Assembly (NCBI GenBank): GCA_019751575.1 | Contig: JAIENF010000153.1 | Location: 1 to 17,893, forward strand | Direction of reading: 5' to 3' | DNA length: 17,893 nucleotides | Source: Burkholderiales bacterium | GTDB taxonomy: Bacteria > Pseudomonadota > Gammaproteobacteria > Burkholderiales > CAIKXV01 | Shown: positions 6,314 through 15,336 of the stretch, piece by piece | How positions within the stretch are numbered: position 1 is the first letter of the stretch | Layout of the letters: each line of letters begins with the position of its first letter | Made by a program: the position numbers and the translations under genes | The notes under the pieces: generated by a model | Seen by the model: only the letters and a program-made list of their open reading frames with translations | Told to the model about the DNA's origin: nothing | The model's database searches: none

Positions 6314-9019
6314 TCAGGCGGTTTCGGCCGCCACCAGCTCGCGCAGCACGTAGGGCAGGATGCCGCCGTGCTTCAGGTACTCGACCTCGATGCCGGTGTC
6401 GATGCGAAGCGTCAGCGTCACCTTCTGGGTGGATCCGTCCGCACGCGTGATGGTCATGGTCACGTCCTGCATGGGCTTCACGTTGCCGCCTTCGAGCCCC
6501 TCGATGGTGAACGTCTCGGTGCCATCGATCTTCAGCGTGTTCACGTCCTCGCCCGGCTTGAACTGCAGGGGCACCACGCCCATGCCGATCAGGTTCGCGC
6601 GGTGGATGCGCTCGAAGCTCTTCACGATCACCGCGTTCACGCCGAGCAGCTGCACGCCCTTGGCCGCCCAGTCGCGGGACGAGCCCATGCCGTAGTCCTC
6701 GCCGCCGAAGATCACCAGCGGCGTGCCGGCCTTCCGGTACTGTTCGGAGGCATCGAAGATCGTCATCTGCGCACCGTCGGGCTGGTGCTTCGTGATCGGC
6801 CCTTCGGTGCCGGGTGCGACCGCATTGCGCAGGCGCACGTTGGCGAAGGTGCCGCGCACCATCAGCTCGTGGTTGCAGCGACGCACGCCGAAGTGGCCCC
6901 ACTCCGCGGGCGGGTGGTTGCCCTGGAACGGCTCGAGCCACTTGCCCGCTGGCGTACCCGGCTTGATCTTCGTCGACGGACTGATGTGGTCGGTGGTGAT
7001 CGAGTCGCCGAGGATGGCCAGCGCCCGCGCCCCGACGATATTGCTGACCTTGCCGGGCGTACCGGTGACGCCGTCGAAGAATGGCGGTTCGCGGATGAAC
7101 GTCGACTCCGGATCCCACTGGTAGACCGCGCCCTCGACCGTCGGGATGGCCTCCCACAGCTTCTTGTTGCCGGACAGGTCGCTGTACTCGCGGCGGAAGT
7201 GTTCAGGATTGAACGCGAACCGGAGCTGTGCGGCCACGTCCGCATCCGTCGGCCACAGGTCTTTCAGGAACACCGGCTTGCCGTCCTTGTCCGTGCCCAG
7301 CGGATCGGTGGTGAGGTCGGTGCGCACCGTGCCGGCGAGCGCATAGGCGACCACCAGCGCAGGGCTGGCCAGGTAGTTCGCACGCAGGTTCGGGTGCACG
7401 CGCGCCTCGAAGTTGCGGTTGCCCGACAGCACGGCGCAGGTGACGAGGTCCTTCGACACCACGGCGTCCTCGATCTTCGCGTCCAGCGGACCGGCCGCGC
7501 CCATGCAGGTGGTGCAGCCGTAGGCCACCACGCCGAAGCCGAGCTTCTCGAGGAACGGCAGCAGGCCGGCATCCTGGAGGTACTTGGTCGCCACCCGCGA
7601 GCCGGGTGCGAGCGAGGTCTTGATCCGCGGATGCGTGGTCAGGCCCTTCTCGACCGCGCGCTTGGCGAGCAGTCCTGCGGCCAGCAGCAGCGCCGGGTTG
7701 GAGGTATTGGTGCAGGAGGTGATCGATGCGATCAGCACGTCGCCGTGGCCGACATCGAAGCCGTGGCCGGTGGCCTCGCGGCGGCCGAGGTCGTCGGCGG
7801 CGCGCGCATAGCCGTTCTTGTCGGTCGGCGCGGAGAACAGCCGATCGAAATCACGGCCCAGGTCGGGCAGGTTGACCCGGTCCTGCGGCCGCTTCGGTCC
7901 CGACAGGCTCGGCACGATGCTGCCCAGGTCAAGTTCGATCACCTGCGTGTAGTCGATCTCGCCCGGCGTGGGCATGCCGAACATGCCCTGCGCCTTGAAG
8001 TAGGCCTCGATCGCGGCGATCTGCTCCGGTTCGCGCCCGGTGGTGCGGAAGTAGTCGATCGTCTTGTCGTCGACCGGGAAGTAGCCCATCGTGGCGCCGT
8101 ACTCCGGCGCCATGTTCGCCACCGTGCAGCGATCGGCAGCGGTCAGGTTGGCGGCGCCTTCGCCGTAGAACTCGACGAACTTGCCGACCACCTTCGCCTT
8201 GCGCATCAGTTCGGTGACGGTCAGCGCCAGGTCGGTGGCGGTGACGCCCTCGCGCAGGCGGCCGGTCATGTGGCAACCGACCACGTCCGGCGTGAGGAAC
8301 GCATTCGGCTGGCCGAGCATGCCCGCCTCGGCCTCGATGCCGCCCACGCCCCACGCCACCACGCCGATGCCGTTCACCATCGTCGTGTGCGAGTCGGTAC
8401 CGAACACGGTGTCGGGGAACCAGACGCCGTCCTTCTCCCAGACCCCACGCGACAGGTATTCCATGTTGATCTGGTGGATGATGCCGTTGCCCGGCGGCAC
8501 CACGCGCACCGTCTTGAACGCGCCCTGCGCCCACTTCACGAACAGGTAGCGCTCGGCGTTGCGCTTGAACTCGATTTCCTGGTTGACCTGCACCGCGTCG
8601 GGCCGGTTGTAGACGTCGATCTCGACAGAGTGGTCGACCACCACGTCCACCGGCACCAGCGGCTCGATCTTGCCCGGCGCCATGCCGAGCCTGCTCGCCG
8701 CCTTGCGCATCGCCGACAGGTCGTTCAGCGTCCCGAATCCGATCAGGTCCTGCAGCACGATGCGCACCACGATGAACGGGATCTCGGTGGTGCGCGCACC
8801 CTTGGCCTGCCACGCGGCCAGCGCCCTGATGTGCTCCTCGGTGACCTTCCTGCCATCGCAGTGGCGCACCAGCGCCTCGAGCACCACGCGGATCGAACGC
8901 GGCAACCGGGAGACCTTGCCCAGTCCCGCCGCCTCGAGCGCGGCCAGCGAATGGTACTTGCCGGACCGGCCGGCCGAGGGCGTGAAGTCGCGCAGGGTGT
9001 TGAAGACGTCTTGGGTCAT
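6314..9019 (-). CDS. acnA: Aconitate hydratase, AcnA type (second gene of a tandem pair)
   Basis: Aconitases are [4Fe-4S] enzymes that isomerise citrate and isocitrate through cis-aconitate; some also hydrate 2-methyl-cis-aconitate. The 901 residues follow AcnA/IRP order: N-terminal three-domain core, cluster cysteines Cys436 (SCTNTSN), Cys502 and Cys505 (YGCTTCMG), SGNRNFEAR (532-540), linker, and the C-terminal swivelling domain with [10 protein letters not shown] (779-788). It lacks AcnD features such as that family's N-terminus. Several usually constant positions look unusual: PGNGI at 176-180, CMGAAGPLD at 505-513 and RRCN at 713-716. The ATG at 9019 has a weak ribosome site and follows the upstream paralogue by 39 nt, so the two are likely co-transcribed. 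Its end converges on prpD. Possible roles are a second aconitase or the methylcitrate-route hydratase. Confidence 0.93.
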   Translation of the reverse strand: MTQDVFNTLRDFTPSAGRSGKYHSLAALEAAGLGKVSRLPRSIRVVLEALVRHCDGRKVTEEHIRALAAWQAKGARTTEIPFIVVRIVLQDLIGFGTLNDLSAMRKAASRLGMAPGKIEPLVPVDVVVDHSVEIDVYNRPDAVQVNQEIEFKRNAERYLFVKWAQGAFKTVRVVPPGNGIIHQINMEYLSRGVWEKDGVWFPDTVFGTDSHTTMVNGIGVVAWGVGGIEAEAGMLGQPNAFLTPDVVGCHMTGRLREGVTATDLALTVTELMRKAKVVGKFVEFYGEGAANLTAADRCTVANMAPEYGATMGYFPVDDKTIDYFRTTGREPEQIAAIEAYFKAQGMFGMPTPGEIDYTQVIELDLGSIVPSLSGPKRPQDRVNLPDLGRDFDRLFSAPTDKNGYARAADDLGRREATGHGFDVGHGDVLIASITSCTNTSNPALLLAAGLLAKRAVEKGLTTHPRIKTSLAPGSRVATKYLQDAGLLPFLEKLGFGVVAYGCTTCMGAAGPLDAKIEDAVVSKDLVTCAVLSGNRNFEARVHPNLRANYLASPALVVAYALAGTVRTDLTTDPLGTDKDGKPVFLKDLWPTDADVAAQLRFAFNPEHFRREYSDLSGNKKLWEAIPTVEGAVYQWDPESTFIREPPFFDGVTGTPGKVSNIVGARALAILGDSITTDHISPSTKIKPGTPAGKWLEPFQGNHPPAEWGHFGVRRCNHELMVRGTFANVRLRNAVAPGTEGPITKHQPDGAQMTIFDASEQYRKAGTPLVIFGGEDYGMGSSRDWAAKGVQLLGVNAVIVKSFERIHRANLIGMGVVPLQFKPGEDVNTLKIDGTETFTIEGLEGGNVKPMQDVTMTITRADGSTQKVTLTLRIDTGIEVEYLKHGGILPYVLRELVAAETA

Positions 9020-9058
9020 GGCAGGTTCCGGGATCGAATGGGGCAGTGAAGGTACGGG

Positions 9059-11746
9059 TCAGGAAGCCATCAGCTCGCGCAGCACGAACGGCAGGATGCC
9101 GCCGTTCTTGAGGTACTCGACCTCGATCGGCGAGTCGACGCGCAGCGTGACCGCGACGTTCTGCGTGCTGCCGTCCTTGCGGTGGATCACCAGCGTGACA
9201 TCCTGCAGCGGCTTGATGTTGCCGCCCTCGACGCCGATCAGGTCGTAACTTTCCTCGCCCGTGATGCCGAGCGACTGCACGCTGTCCGCGCCCTTGAACT
9301 GGCAGGGCAGCACGCCCATCCCGACCAGGTTCGAGCGGTGGATACGCTCGTAGCCGCGCGCGACCACGACCCGGATGCCGAGCATCTGGGTGCCCTTGGC
9401 CGCCCAGTCGCGTGACGACCCGGTGCCGTAGGCCTCGCCGCCGAAGACGAACAGCGGAACCTTGTCCTTCTGGTACTGCATCGACGCGTCGAAGATCTGC
9501 ATCTTCGCACCGTCGGGCTGGTGGAAGGTCACGCCACCTTCCGAGCCGGGCACCATCAGGTTCTTGATGCGCGGGTTGGCGAACGCGCCGCGGACCATCA
9601 CCTCGTGGTTGGTGCGCCGCGAGCCGAAGCTGGACAGGTCGGTGCTGCCGGCCGCCACCAGCCAGTCGCCCGCGAGCGTGCCCTTGCGGATCGGCGCCAC
9701 CGGGCTGATGTGATCGGTGGTGAGCTTGTTGCCGAAGATGCCCAGCGCGCGGCCGCCGCGCACGTCCGTAACCTTGGGCAGGGTGCGGCTGAAGCCCTCG
9801 AACAGCGGCGGCTCGAGCAGGTAGGTCGACTTGTCGTCCCAGTCGAACAGCGCGCCCTTCGCCTCCGGGATGCCGTCCCAGAGGTCCTTGGCACCGGACA
9901 GGTCGCCGTATTCGCGGCGGAAGCTCTCGGGATTGAGCGCGAACTTCATCACCGCCTCGACTTCGGCCGGCGTGGGCCACAGGTCCTTCAGGAAGACCGG
10001 CTTGCCGTCCTTGTCGTTGCCGATCGGATCCTTGTCCATGTCGATGCGCACGGTGCCGGCGAGCGCGAACGCGATCACCAGCGGCGGGCTCATCAGAAAA
10101 TTGGCCTTCAGCGACTGGTGCACCCGCGCTTCGAAGTTGCGGTTGCCGGACAGGACGGCCGCGCAGATCACGTCGTTCTTGACGATCGACTCTTCCAGGT
10201 CCTTGTCGAGCGGCCCGGCCAGGCCCATGCAGGTGGTGCAGCCATAGGCGACCACGTGGTAGCCGAGCTGCTCCAGGTAGGGCATCAGGCCGGCGTCCTT
10301 CAGGTAGGCCGTCACCACCTTGGAGCCGGGCGCGAGCGAGGTCTTGACCCGCGGATGCGGCTTCATGCCTTTCTCGACCGCCTTCTTGGCCAGGAGGCCG
10401 GCAGCCAGCAGCACCCACGGGTTGGACGTGTTGGTGCAGGAGGTGATCGCCGCGATGCCGATGTCGCCATGGCCGACGTCGCCCACCGCCGGGTTGGCGA
10501 CCGGGAACCGCTTGTCGAGGTCGGCTGCCGGCTTGTTGTAGCCGCCTTCGGCGACGGGCTTCGAGAACAGCTCGTTGAACCGGCCCTTGATCGCCTCGAG
10601 GTTCAGGCGCTCTTCCGGCTGCTTCGGGCCGGACACGCTGGGACGCACGGTGGACAGGTCCATCTCGACCACCTGCGAGTAGTCGATCTCGCCCTTGCGC
10701 GGGATGCCGAACATGCCCTGGGCCTTGAGGTACGACTCGATCGCGTCGCAGTGCTCTTCGCGGCCGGTCATCCGGTAGTACTCGAGCGTCTTGTCGTCGA
10801 TCGCGAAGAAGCCGCAGGTCGCGCCGTAGTCGGGCGCCATGTTGGCGACGGTCGCGCGGTCGGTGGCGCTGAGCGTGGACGCGCCCTCGCCGAAGTACTC
10901 GACGAACTTGTTGACCACGTTGGACTTGCGCAGCAGTTCGGTGACGGTGAGCACCAGGTCGGTGGCGGTCACGCCGGGATTGAGCTTCCCGGTCATGTGC
11001 ACGCCGACCACGTCAGGCTCGAGGAAGTAGTAGGGCTGGCCGAGCATCGCCGCTTCGGCTTCGATGCCGCCCACGCCCCAGGCCAGCACGCCGATCGCGT
11101 TCACCATCGTGGTGTGCGAGTCGGTGCCGACGGCCGAATCGGGATAATAGATTCCGTCCTTCTCCCACACGCCGCGCGACAGGTACTCGAGGTTGACCTG
11201 GTGGCAGATGCCGTTGCCCGGCGGCACGACGCGGATGCCGGAGAACGCCTGCTTCGCCCACTTCAGGAAGGTGTAGCGCTCGCCGTTGCGTTCGAACTCG
11301 ATCTCCATGTTCCGGCGCAGCGCATCGGTCGAGTTGTGGACGTCGACCACGATCGAGTGGTCGACCACCAGGTCGACCGGGACCAGCGGCTCGATCCGGG
11401 CCGGGTCGAAGTTCTGGCGCTTGGCCTCGGCACGCATCGCGGCGAAGTCGTTCAGCGCGGGGAAGCCCGCCATGTCCTGCAGCATGATCCGCGCGAGCAC
11501 GAACGGCAGCTCGTTGGTGCGTTCGCCGTTGGGCTTCCAGGCGGCCAGGGCCTTCACCGAGTCGGGACTGATGCGCTCGCCGTCGCAGTTGCGCAGCACG
11601 GACTCGAGCACCACGCGCAGGCTCACCGGCAGGCGCGAGGTCTTGCCGAACCCCTGCTCTTCCAGCGCCTTCAATGAGTACATCCTGCCGGTCTTGCCGG
11701 ACTTCAGCTTGAATTCGCGCAGGGTGTTCAGCGGATCGTGTGCCAT
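9059..11746 (-). CDS. acnA: Aconitate hydratase, AcnA type (first gene of a tandem pair)
   Basis: This is a full-length AcnA-type [4Fe-4S] hydro-lyase of 895 residues, collinear with its downstream neighbour over the whole length but clearly diverged. Cluster ligands are Cys437 (SCTNTSN), Cys503 and Cys506 (YGCTTCMG); substrate-arginine regions SGNRNFEAR (533-541) and [10 protein letters not shown] (776-785) are intact. It shares the atypical PGNGI (176-180) and CMGLAGPLD (506-514) with its neighbour and has RRTN (710-713) where the AcnA proteins I recall have RRGN. The ATG at 11746 has a good AGAGGAA ribosome site 6 nt upstream, stronger than that of the second gene, consistent with being the operon leader. 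The promoter presumably lies in 11747-11989. Citrate versus methylcitrate preference cannot be read from sequence alone. Confidence 0.94.
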   Translation of the reverse strand: MAHDPLNTLREFKLKSGKTGRMYSLKALEEQGFGKTSRLPVSLRVVLESVLRNCDGERISPDSVKALAAWKPNGERTNELPFVLARIMLQDMAGFPALNDFAAMRAEAKRQNFDPARIEPLVPVDLVVDHSIVVDVHNSTDALRRNMEIEFERNGERYTFLKWAKQAFSGIRVVPPGNGICHQVNLEYLSRGVWEKDGIYYPDSAVGTDSHTTMVNAIGVLAWGVGGIEAEAAMLGQPYYFLEPDVVGVHMTGKLNPGVTATDLVLTVTELLRKSNVVNKFVEYFGEGASTLSATDRATVANMAPDYGATCGFFAIDDKTLEYYRMTGREEHCDAIESYLKAQGMFGIPRKGEIDYSQVVEMDLSTVRPSVSGPKQPEERLNLEAIKGRFNELFSKPVAEGGYNKPAADLDKRFPVANPAVGDVGHGDIGIAAITSCTNTSNPWVLLAAGLLAKKAVEKGMKPHPRVKTSLAPGSKVVTAYLKDAGLMPYLEQLGYHVVAYGCTTCMGLAGPLDKDLEESIVKNDVICAAVLSGNRNFEARVHQSLKANFLMSPPLVIAFALAGTVRIDMDKDPIGNDKDGKPVFLKDLWPTPAEVEAVMKFALNPESFRREYGDLSGAKDLWDGIPEAKGALFDWDDKSTYLLEPPLFEGFSRTLPKVTDVRGGRALGIFGNKLTTDHISPVAPIRKGTLAGDWLVAAGSTDLSSFGSRRTNHEVMVRGAFANPRIKNLMVPGSEGGVTFHQPDGAKMQIFDASMQYQKDKVPLFVFGGEAYGTGSSRDWAAKGTQMLGIRVVVARGYERIHRSNLVGMGVLPCQFKGADSVQSLGITGEESYDLIGVEGGNIKPLQDVTLVIHRKDGSTQNVAVTLRVDSPIEVEYLKNGGILPFVLRELMAS

Positions 11747-11989
11747 GCTGGCTTCCTCTCAGAGGCTTGTGCGTAGGGGACTGTCCCGGGATGACCTGGG
11801 CGCGCGTGGAACGGCGGCCCTGCAACGGCAGGGAACCGGCGCCCGGCGCCGCAGTCGACGGGCCGCTGCGATGATGGACGCGCGGCGGCCGCAAGACAGC
11901 CTCGGATTTTTGCACATTTCGCGGGTATGCGCGCCGGCACCGGCACCCGCGCACCCGGCGCGGCGCGGCGGCGTCCCCCCGCGACCGGA
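11747..11989 (-). other. Upstream region of the aconitase pair
   Basis: These 243 nt separate the aconitase start from the stop of the MAPEG gene, which is on the same strand. I see no open frame worth calling. The ribosome site GAGAGGAA (11760-11753, minus strand) is clear. An A+T-richer patch at about 11902-11930 is the likeliest promoter location, but no convincing -35/-10 pair can be read. CCCTG/CAGGG and GGCGCC palindromes occur but without a T-run. Confidence 0.5.
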
Positions 11990-12367
11990 TCAGGCGAGCG
12001 CCGCCACCACGAACAGGGCCACGATGCAGGCAAGGGCCGCGATCCAGACCAGCGACCGCGCCGTCGGCCGGTCTGCGATGTAGAGCGCCGTGTAGGCGAC
12101 CCGCAGCAGCACGAATGCGACGGCCAGCGCGTCGATCCGCCCCTGAGCGGCACCGGCCAGGTGGGCGATGACCACGCCCGCGGCGAACGGCGGGAACGCC
12201 TCGAAATGGTTCAGGTGGGCCCAGTAGGCCCGCAGGCGGAACCCGTCGGCGGCCGCCAGTTGGGCGCGGGGAGCCGCATTGTCGTAGTCGGCACGGTACT
12301 TCGCCACCGCCACTGTCAGATAGGGCAACATTGCACCTGCAAGGATCATCCAGAAGGCAAGGGTCAC
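11990..12367 (-). CDS. MAPEG-family membrane protein
   Basis: The 125 residues form a four-span membrane protein (about 1-23, 55-72, 77-97 and 105-124). HLNHFEAFPPFAAGVV (51-66) fits the signature region of the MAPEG family (membrane-associated proteins in eicosanoid and glutathione metabolism), and length and topology fit bacterial members. The bacterial proteins are mostly uncharacterised, so no substrate is assigned. The start is a GTG at 12367 with an AAAGGAA ribosome site about 7-8 nt upstream. It diverges from msrB across a 53-nt gap that must hold both promoters, and its 3' end is 243 nt from the aconitase gene. The neighbourhood does not define its role. Confidence 0.85.
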   Translation of the reverse strand: MTLAFWMILAGAMLPYLTVAVAKYRADYDNAAPRAQLAAADGFRLRAYWAHLNHFEAFPPFAAGVVIAHLAGAAQGRIDALAVAFVLLRVAYTALYIADRPTARSLVWIAALACIVALFVVAALA

Positions 12368-12420
12368 CGTATCATTCCTTTCCGTTGCGCCGAGGCAGGC
12401 GATCGAGCCAGACTGCGATC

Positions 12421-12825
12421 ATGACAGACAAAATCCGCAAGACAGACGAGGAGTGGCGCGCCCAGTTGAGTGCCGAGCAGTACGAGGTGACCCGGCGCCA
12501 CGGCACCGAGCGCGCCTTCACGGGCGCCTACTGGGACAGCAAGGACAGCGGCGTCTACCGTTGCATCTGCTGCGGCAATGCGCTTTTCGACGCCGCCACG
12601 AAATACGATTCCGGCACCGGGTGGCCCAGCTTCTGGCAGCCGCTGTCGCCGGCCTCGGTCGCCACCGCCGACGACAACAGCTGGTTCAGCCGCCGCACCG
12701 AAGTGCTCTGTGCCCGCTGCGATGCCCACCTGGGCCATGTCTTCGAGGACGGACCGCAGCCGACGGGGCTTCGTTACTGCATGAACTCCGCCGCGCTCGA
12801 CCTCGACACGAACGGGCCTGAATGA
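12421..12825 (+). CDS. msrB: Peptide-methionine (R)-S-oxide reductase MsrB
   Basis: MsrB reduces methionine-R-sulfoxide in oxidised proteins, normally with thioredoxin, in the cytoplasm. The 134 residues carry two zinc-binding CXXC pairs, Cys48/Cys51 (CICC) and Cys97/Cys100 (CARC), the SGTGWPSFWQP segment (64-74), HLGHVFEDG (103-111) and the catalytic Cys120 in GLRYCMNS. Length is normal for a single-domain MsrB with no export signal. The ATG at 12421 places MTDKIRKTDEEW at the N-terminus, as in relatives; a longer upstream frame reading into the divergent MAPEG promoter is rejected. The stop overlaps the next start as ATGA. Confidence 0.96.
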   Translation: MTDKIRKTDEEWRAQLSAEQYEVTRRHGTERAFTGAYWDSKDSGVYRCICCGNALFDAATKYDSGTGWPSFWQPLSPASVATADDNSWFSRRTEVLCARCDAHLGHVFEDGPQPTGLRYCMNSAALDLDTNGPE

Positions 12826-13532
12826 TGCGTGCGCGCCTGAAGGCTGCAGCCCGGGAGATCATCGCGGCGTTCGATGCGTCCGGGACACCGCCCGGCGCCC
12901 GGATCACGCCGGCGATGCTGGTCGATGCACTCGATGTCTTCTTCGACGACTGCGACCGCATCGACCGCGATTACGGTCCGACCGCCGAGGTCCTCGCGGA
13001 GGACATCAACGGCATCTCCGACCAGATCTTCGAATGCCTGCACGACCTCGGCAACTGGGCCGAGAAGTTCAAGCTCCGCCAGGCCCGCATCTCGGTGATC
13101 GACATCTCGCTCGAAGCCGCCCAGTGGTGCATGCGCCACCGCGGCCAGCTGCGCCAGATCGGCCCGGTGGTCGCAGCGCTCGCCAACCGCGCAAACATGG
13201 CCGGAAGCCTCGACTCCTGCATCGCCCTGTCGGATGCTTACGAGGCAGTCATCGCCAACGTGGCCGCAAGGCTGCAGGCCGACCACACGTCCACCGATCC
13301 CCTGCGCCCGTGGAGGCAGCTGCTGATCAACGCAGCCATCGTGTCCACCCGCTCGCGCGACCTGCGGAAGATGGAGCGGGCCTACCGACGGCTCGAGACC
13401 CACCTGCCGTCCGAATGCCCCGCGTTCTTCCAGCAGGCGGCGCACCAGGTGGCCGGCCTGGGCTTCTCGCCCGAGGCGCGCGCACTGGTGCAGTCACGGA
13501 ACGCCAAATGGACATCGCGGAGCCGAGCCTAG
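12822..13532 (+). CDS. Conserved-looking protein of unknown function (236 aa)
   Basis: I do not recognise this protein. It is predicted soluble and almost wholly helical, without a signal peptide or membrane span. Acidic and aromatic residues cluster near 35-60 (LDVFFDDCDRIDRDYG), and the middle contains successive amphipathic helices reminiscent of TPR-type solenoids, though no repeat consensus is clear. Codon use is like its neighbours and the frame is intact. The start overlaps the msrB stop by 4 nt (ATGA), and a second ATG follows immediately, so either could be used. yciB follows 11 nt after its stop. This tight placement indicates co-expression with msrB, yciB and bolA. Confidence 0.8.
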   Translation: MMRARLKAAAREIIAAFDASGTPPGARITPAMLVDALDVFFDDCDRIDRDYGPTAEVLAEDINGISDQIFECLHDLGNWAEKFKLRQARISVIDISLEAAQWCMRHRGQLRQIGPVVAALANRANMAGSLDSCIALSDAYEAVIANVAARLQADHTSTDPLRPWRQLLINAAIVSTRSRDLRKMERAYRRLETHLPSECPAFFQQAAHQVAGLGFSPEARALVQSRNAKWTSRSRA

Positions 13533-13543
13533 ATAATCGGGCA

Positions 13544-14098
13544 ATGAAGTGGCTGTTCGACCTTTTCCCGGTCATCCTTTTCTTCGTCTCCTACAAGCTT
13601 GCCGGTCTCCATGCCGCCACGGCTGTCGCCATCGCGGCCACCTTCGTGCAGATCGGCTGGTTGCGCTTGCGTGGCCGCAAGGTCGAGCCAGCCCTCTGGC
13701 TCAGCATGGGCGTGATCGCGGTCTTCGGGGGCGCGACACTGCTGCTGCACGACGAAGTGTTCATCAAGTGGAAGCCGACCGTGCTCTACCTGCTGTTCAC
13801 CGCCGGACTGGTCGGGTCGCAGGCCATCTTCGACCGCAACCCGATGCGCGCGGTGATGGGCAGGCAGCTCACCCTGCCCGACCCGGTCTGGCGATGGCTC
13901 AACTACGCCTGGGCTGCATTCTTCGCGTTCCTCGCAGCAGCCAACATCGTGGTGGTGCTGAACTTCTCCACCGACGCCTGGGTGAACTTCAAGCTGTTCG
14001 GGGTGACCGCCCTGATGCTCGTGTTCGTGTTCGCGCAGGCAATCGTCCTTTCGCGCTACGCCGAACCTTCGGAAGCACCCGACAAGGAACTGCCGTGA
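13544..14098 (+). CDS. yciB: Inner-membrane septation protein A family (YciB)
   Basis: YciB (also named IspA/IspZ) is a polytopic inner-membrane protein implicated in envelope synthesis and septation. The 184 residues match the family length (179 in E. coli) and signatures: MKWLFDLFPVILFFVSYK at the N-terminus, ATFVQIGW (32-39), FIKWKPTVLY (73-82), and NYAWAAFFAFLAAANIVV followed by FSTDAWVNFKLFG. Five or six membrane spans are visible. There is no strong ribosome site, so translation may depend on the upstream gene 11 nt away. The TGA stop overlaps the GTG start of bolA by 4 nt. The yciB-bolA-ppiC order is, to my knowledge, common in Betaproteobacteria. Confidence 0.94.
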   Translation: MKWLFDLFPVILFFVSYKLAGLHAATAVAIAATFVQIGWLRLRGRKVEPALWLSMGVIAVFGGATLLLHDEVFIKWKPTVLYLLFTAGLVGSQAIFDRNPMRAVMGRQLTLPDPVWRWLNYAWAAFFAFLAAANIVVVLNFSTDAWVNFKLFGVTALMLVFVFAQAIVLSRYAEPSEAPDKELP

Positions 14099-14376
14099 AC
14101 CACGACGACCTTCCCGGCGAGATCCGGACAAGACTGCAGGCGCTCGATCCCGACGCGGTCGCGGTCGAGGACGAAAGCGCACTGCACGCAGGACATGCCG
14201 GTGCAGCATCCGGCGGAGGCCATTTCAGGCTCCAGATCACCAGCGCGGCATTTTCCGGGCATGGCAAGGTCGCGCGCCACCGGATGGTGTACGCCGCGCT
14301 GGGCGACCTGATGCGCGGGCGCATCCATGCGCTGGCGATCCATGCCCGAGCACCAGGCGAGCCGGACGCACGATGA
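14095..14376 (+). CDS. bolA: BolA family protein
   Basis: BolA proteins are small cytoplasmic factors that work with monothiol glutaredoxins in iron-sulfur handling and can affect transcription and morphology. The 93 residues show the class II KH-like fold signatures: DESALHAGHAG (26-36), GGHFRLQITSAAFSG (41-55) and the helix GKVARHRMVYAAL (57-69) with the conserved RHRMVY. The GTG start at 14095 is embedded in the yciB stop (GTGA), implying translational coupling. Length is usual for BolA. The ppiC-type gene follows after 52 nt with its own ribosome site. Confidence 0.93.
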   Translation: MNHDDLPGEIRTRLQALDPDAVAVEDESALHAGHAGAASGGGHFRLQITSAAFSGHGKVARHRMVYAALGDLMRGRIHALAIHARAPGEPDAR

Positions 14377-14428
14377 AGTCCGCCGGCATCGCGCAAGATC
14401 CGAACGATTCTTCCAAGGGAGCAACCGC

Positions 14429-15244
14429 ATGAAACGCCTCGCACTGAAACGAACGGTCTCGCTCGCGGTGTTTGCCGTGGCCGGGCTGATGGTCGACACC
14501 AGCGCCTTCGCCCAGGCCAAGGGGCCCAGCGCCGCCGCGCGCGTCAACGGCGTCACCGTCCCGCAGAGCCGCATCGACATGCTGATCAAGCAGCAGGCCC
14601 AGCGAGGCGCGCCCGACTCGCCAGAGATGCGCGCCCGGGTGCGCGAGGAACTGATCAGCATGGAGGCCGTCAGCCAGGAAGCGGCCAAGCGTGGCTTCGA
14701 CAAGAACCCGGACGTGATGATCCAGCTCGAGCTGGCGCGCCAGAACATCCTGGCCCAGGTCTACATCGCCGACTACATCGCGAAGAACCCCACCAGCGAT
14801 GCCACGATGAAGGCCGAGTACGAGAAGATCCGCTCGACCCTGGGCGATCGCGAGTACCGGGTCCGCCACATCCTGGTGAAGACCGAGGCCGAGGCGAAGG
14901 AGATCATGGCGGCGATCGCCGCGAAGAAGACCACCTTCGAGAAGGCAGCCGCGGAACGGTCGGAGGACGGCGGTTCGAAGGGACGCGGTGGCGAGCTCGA
15001 CTGGACACCCCCGGCCAACCTGGTCAAGCCGTTCGCCGACGCCATGGTGAAGCTCAAGAAAGGGCAGACCGCGCCGGCACCGGTCCAGTCGCAGTTCGGC
15101 TGGCACATCATCCGCCTCGATGACGAGCGCCCGCTGACCGCCCCGCCGTACGAGGAGGTCAAGCAGCAGCTGCAGCAGCGTTTCCAGCAGCAGGCCATCG
15201 AGAAGGCGATCGCCGAGGTCCGCGCCAAGGCGAAGATCGAGTAA
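14429..15244 (+). CDS. Periplasmic peptidyl-prolyl cis-trans isomerase, parvulin type
   Basis: The protein is expected to catalyse proline isomerisation and act as a folding factor in the periplasm, like PpiC/PrsA/SurA relatives. The 271 residues begin with a signal peptide (KR-rich start, hydrophobic core 10-21, cleavage probably after AFA at 28). A helical SurA_N-like segment spans about 36-140. One rotamase domain at about 143-235 contains REYRVRHILVKTEAEAKEI, RSEDGGSKGRGGELDWT and FGWHIIRLDD. A glutamine-rich helical tail follows (246-255). The ATG at 14429 has AAGGGAG about 7 nt upstream. Family members in this context are often called PpiC- or PrsA-like; one domain argues against SurA itself. 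Confidence 0.93.
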   Translation: MKRLALKRTVSLAVFAVAGLMVDTSAFAQAKGPSAAARVNGVTVPQSRIDMLIKQQAQRGAPDSPEMRARVREELISMEAVSQEAAKRGFDKNPDVMIQLELARQNILAQVYIADYIAKNPTSDATMKAEYEKIRSTLGDREYRVRHILVKTEAEAKEIMAAIAAKKTTFEKAAAERSEDGGSKGRGGELDWTPPANLVKPFADAMVKLKKGQTAPAPVQSQFGWHIIRLDDERPLTAPPYEEVKQQLQQRFQQQAIEKAIAEVRAKAKIE

Positions 15245-15256
15245 CGGCAATCCGCA

Positions 15257-15286
15257 TGCGGCTGCCCGCTTGCCGGTGCAGCCGCA
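15257..15286 (+). other. Hairpin after the parvulin gene
   Basis: TGCGGCTGC (15257-15265) pairs perfectly with GCAGCCGCA (15278-15286) around a 12-nt loop. It begins 12 nt after the stop codon. No T-run follows, so it is not a standard intrinsic terminator, but it may protect the mRNA 3' end or reduce read-through into the small membrane protein genes. Confidence 0.4.
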
Positions 15287-15336
15287 ACGGCTCGGCAGGA
15301 CGCGCACGCTAACCCGGCCCGGACGAACCCTACCCC

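Noticed and set aside
5876..6353. Possible small proteins in the prpD/aconitase junction
   Set aside because: The frames run through the palindromic elements, have no ribosome site, and the conserved blocks are explained by nucleic-acid pairing.
6314..9019. Calling one aconitase AcnD (2-methylcitrate dehydratase, Fe-S type)
   Set aside because: Length and N-terminal sequence follow AcnA, AcnD-typical segments are missing, and prpD is already present, so an AcnD would be redundant.
6368..11677. Very long open frames antisense to or out of frame with both aconitase genes
   Set aside because: They are rich in R, H, A and G, lack known motifs and ribosome sites, and arise from G+C-rich third positions of real genes on the other strand or frame.
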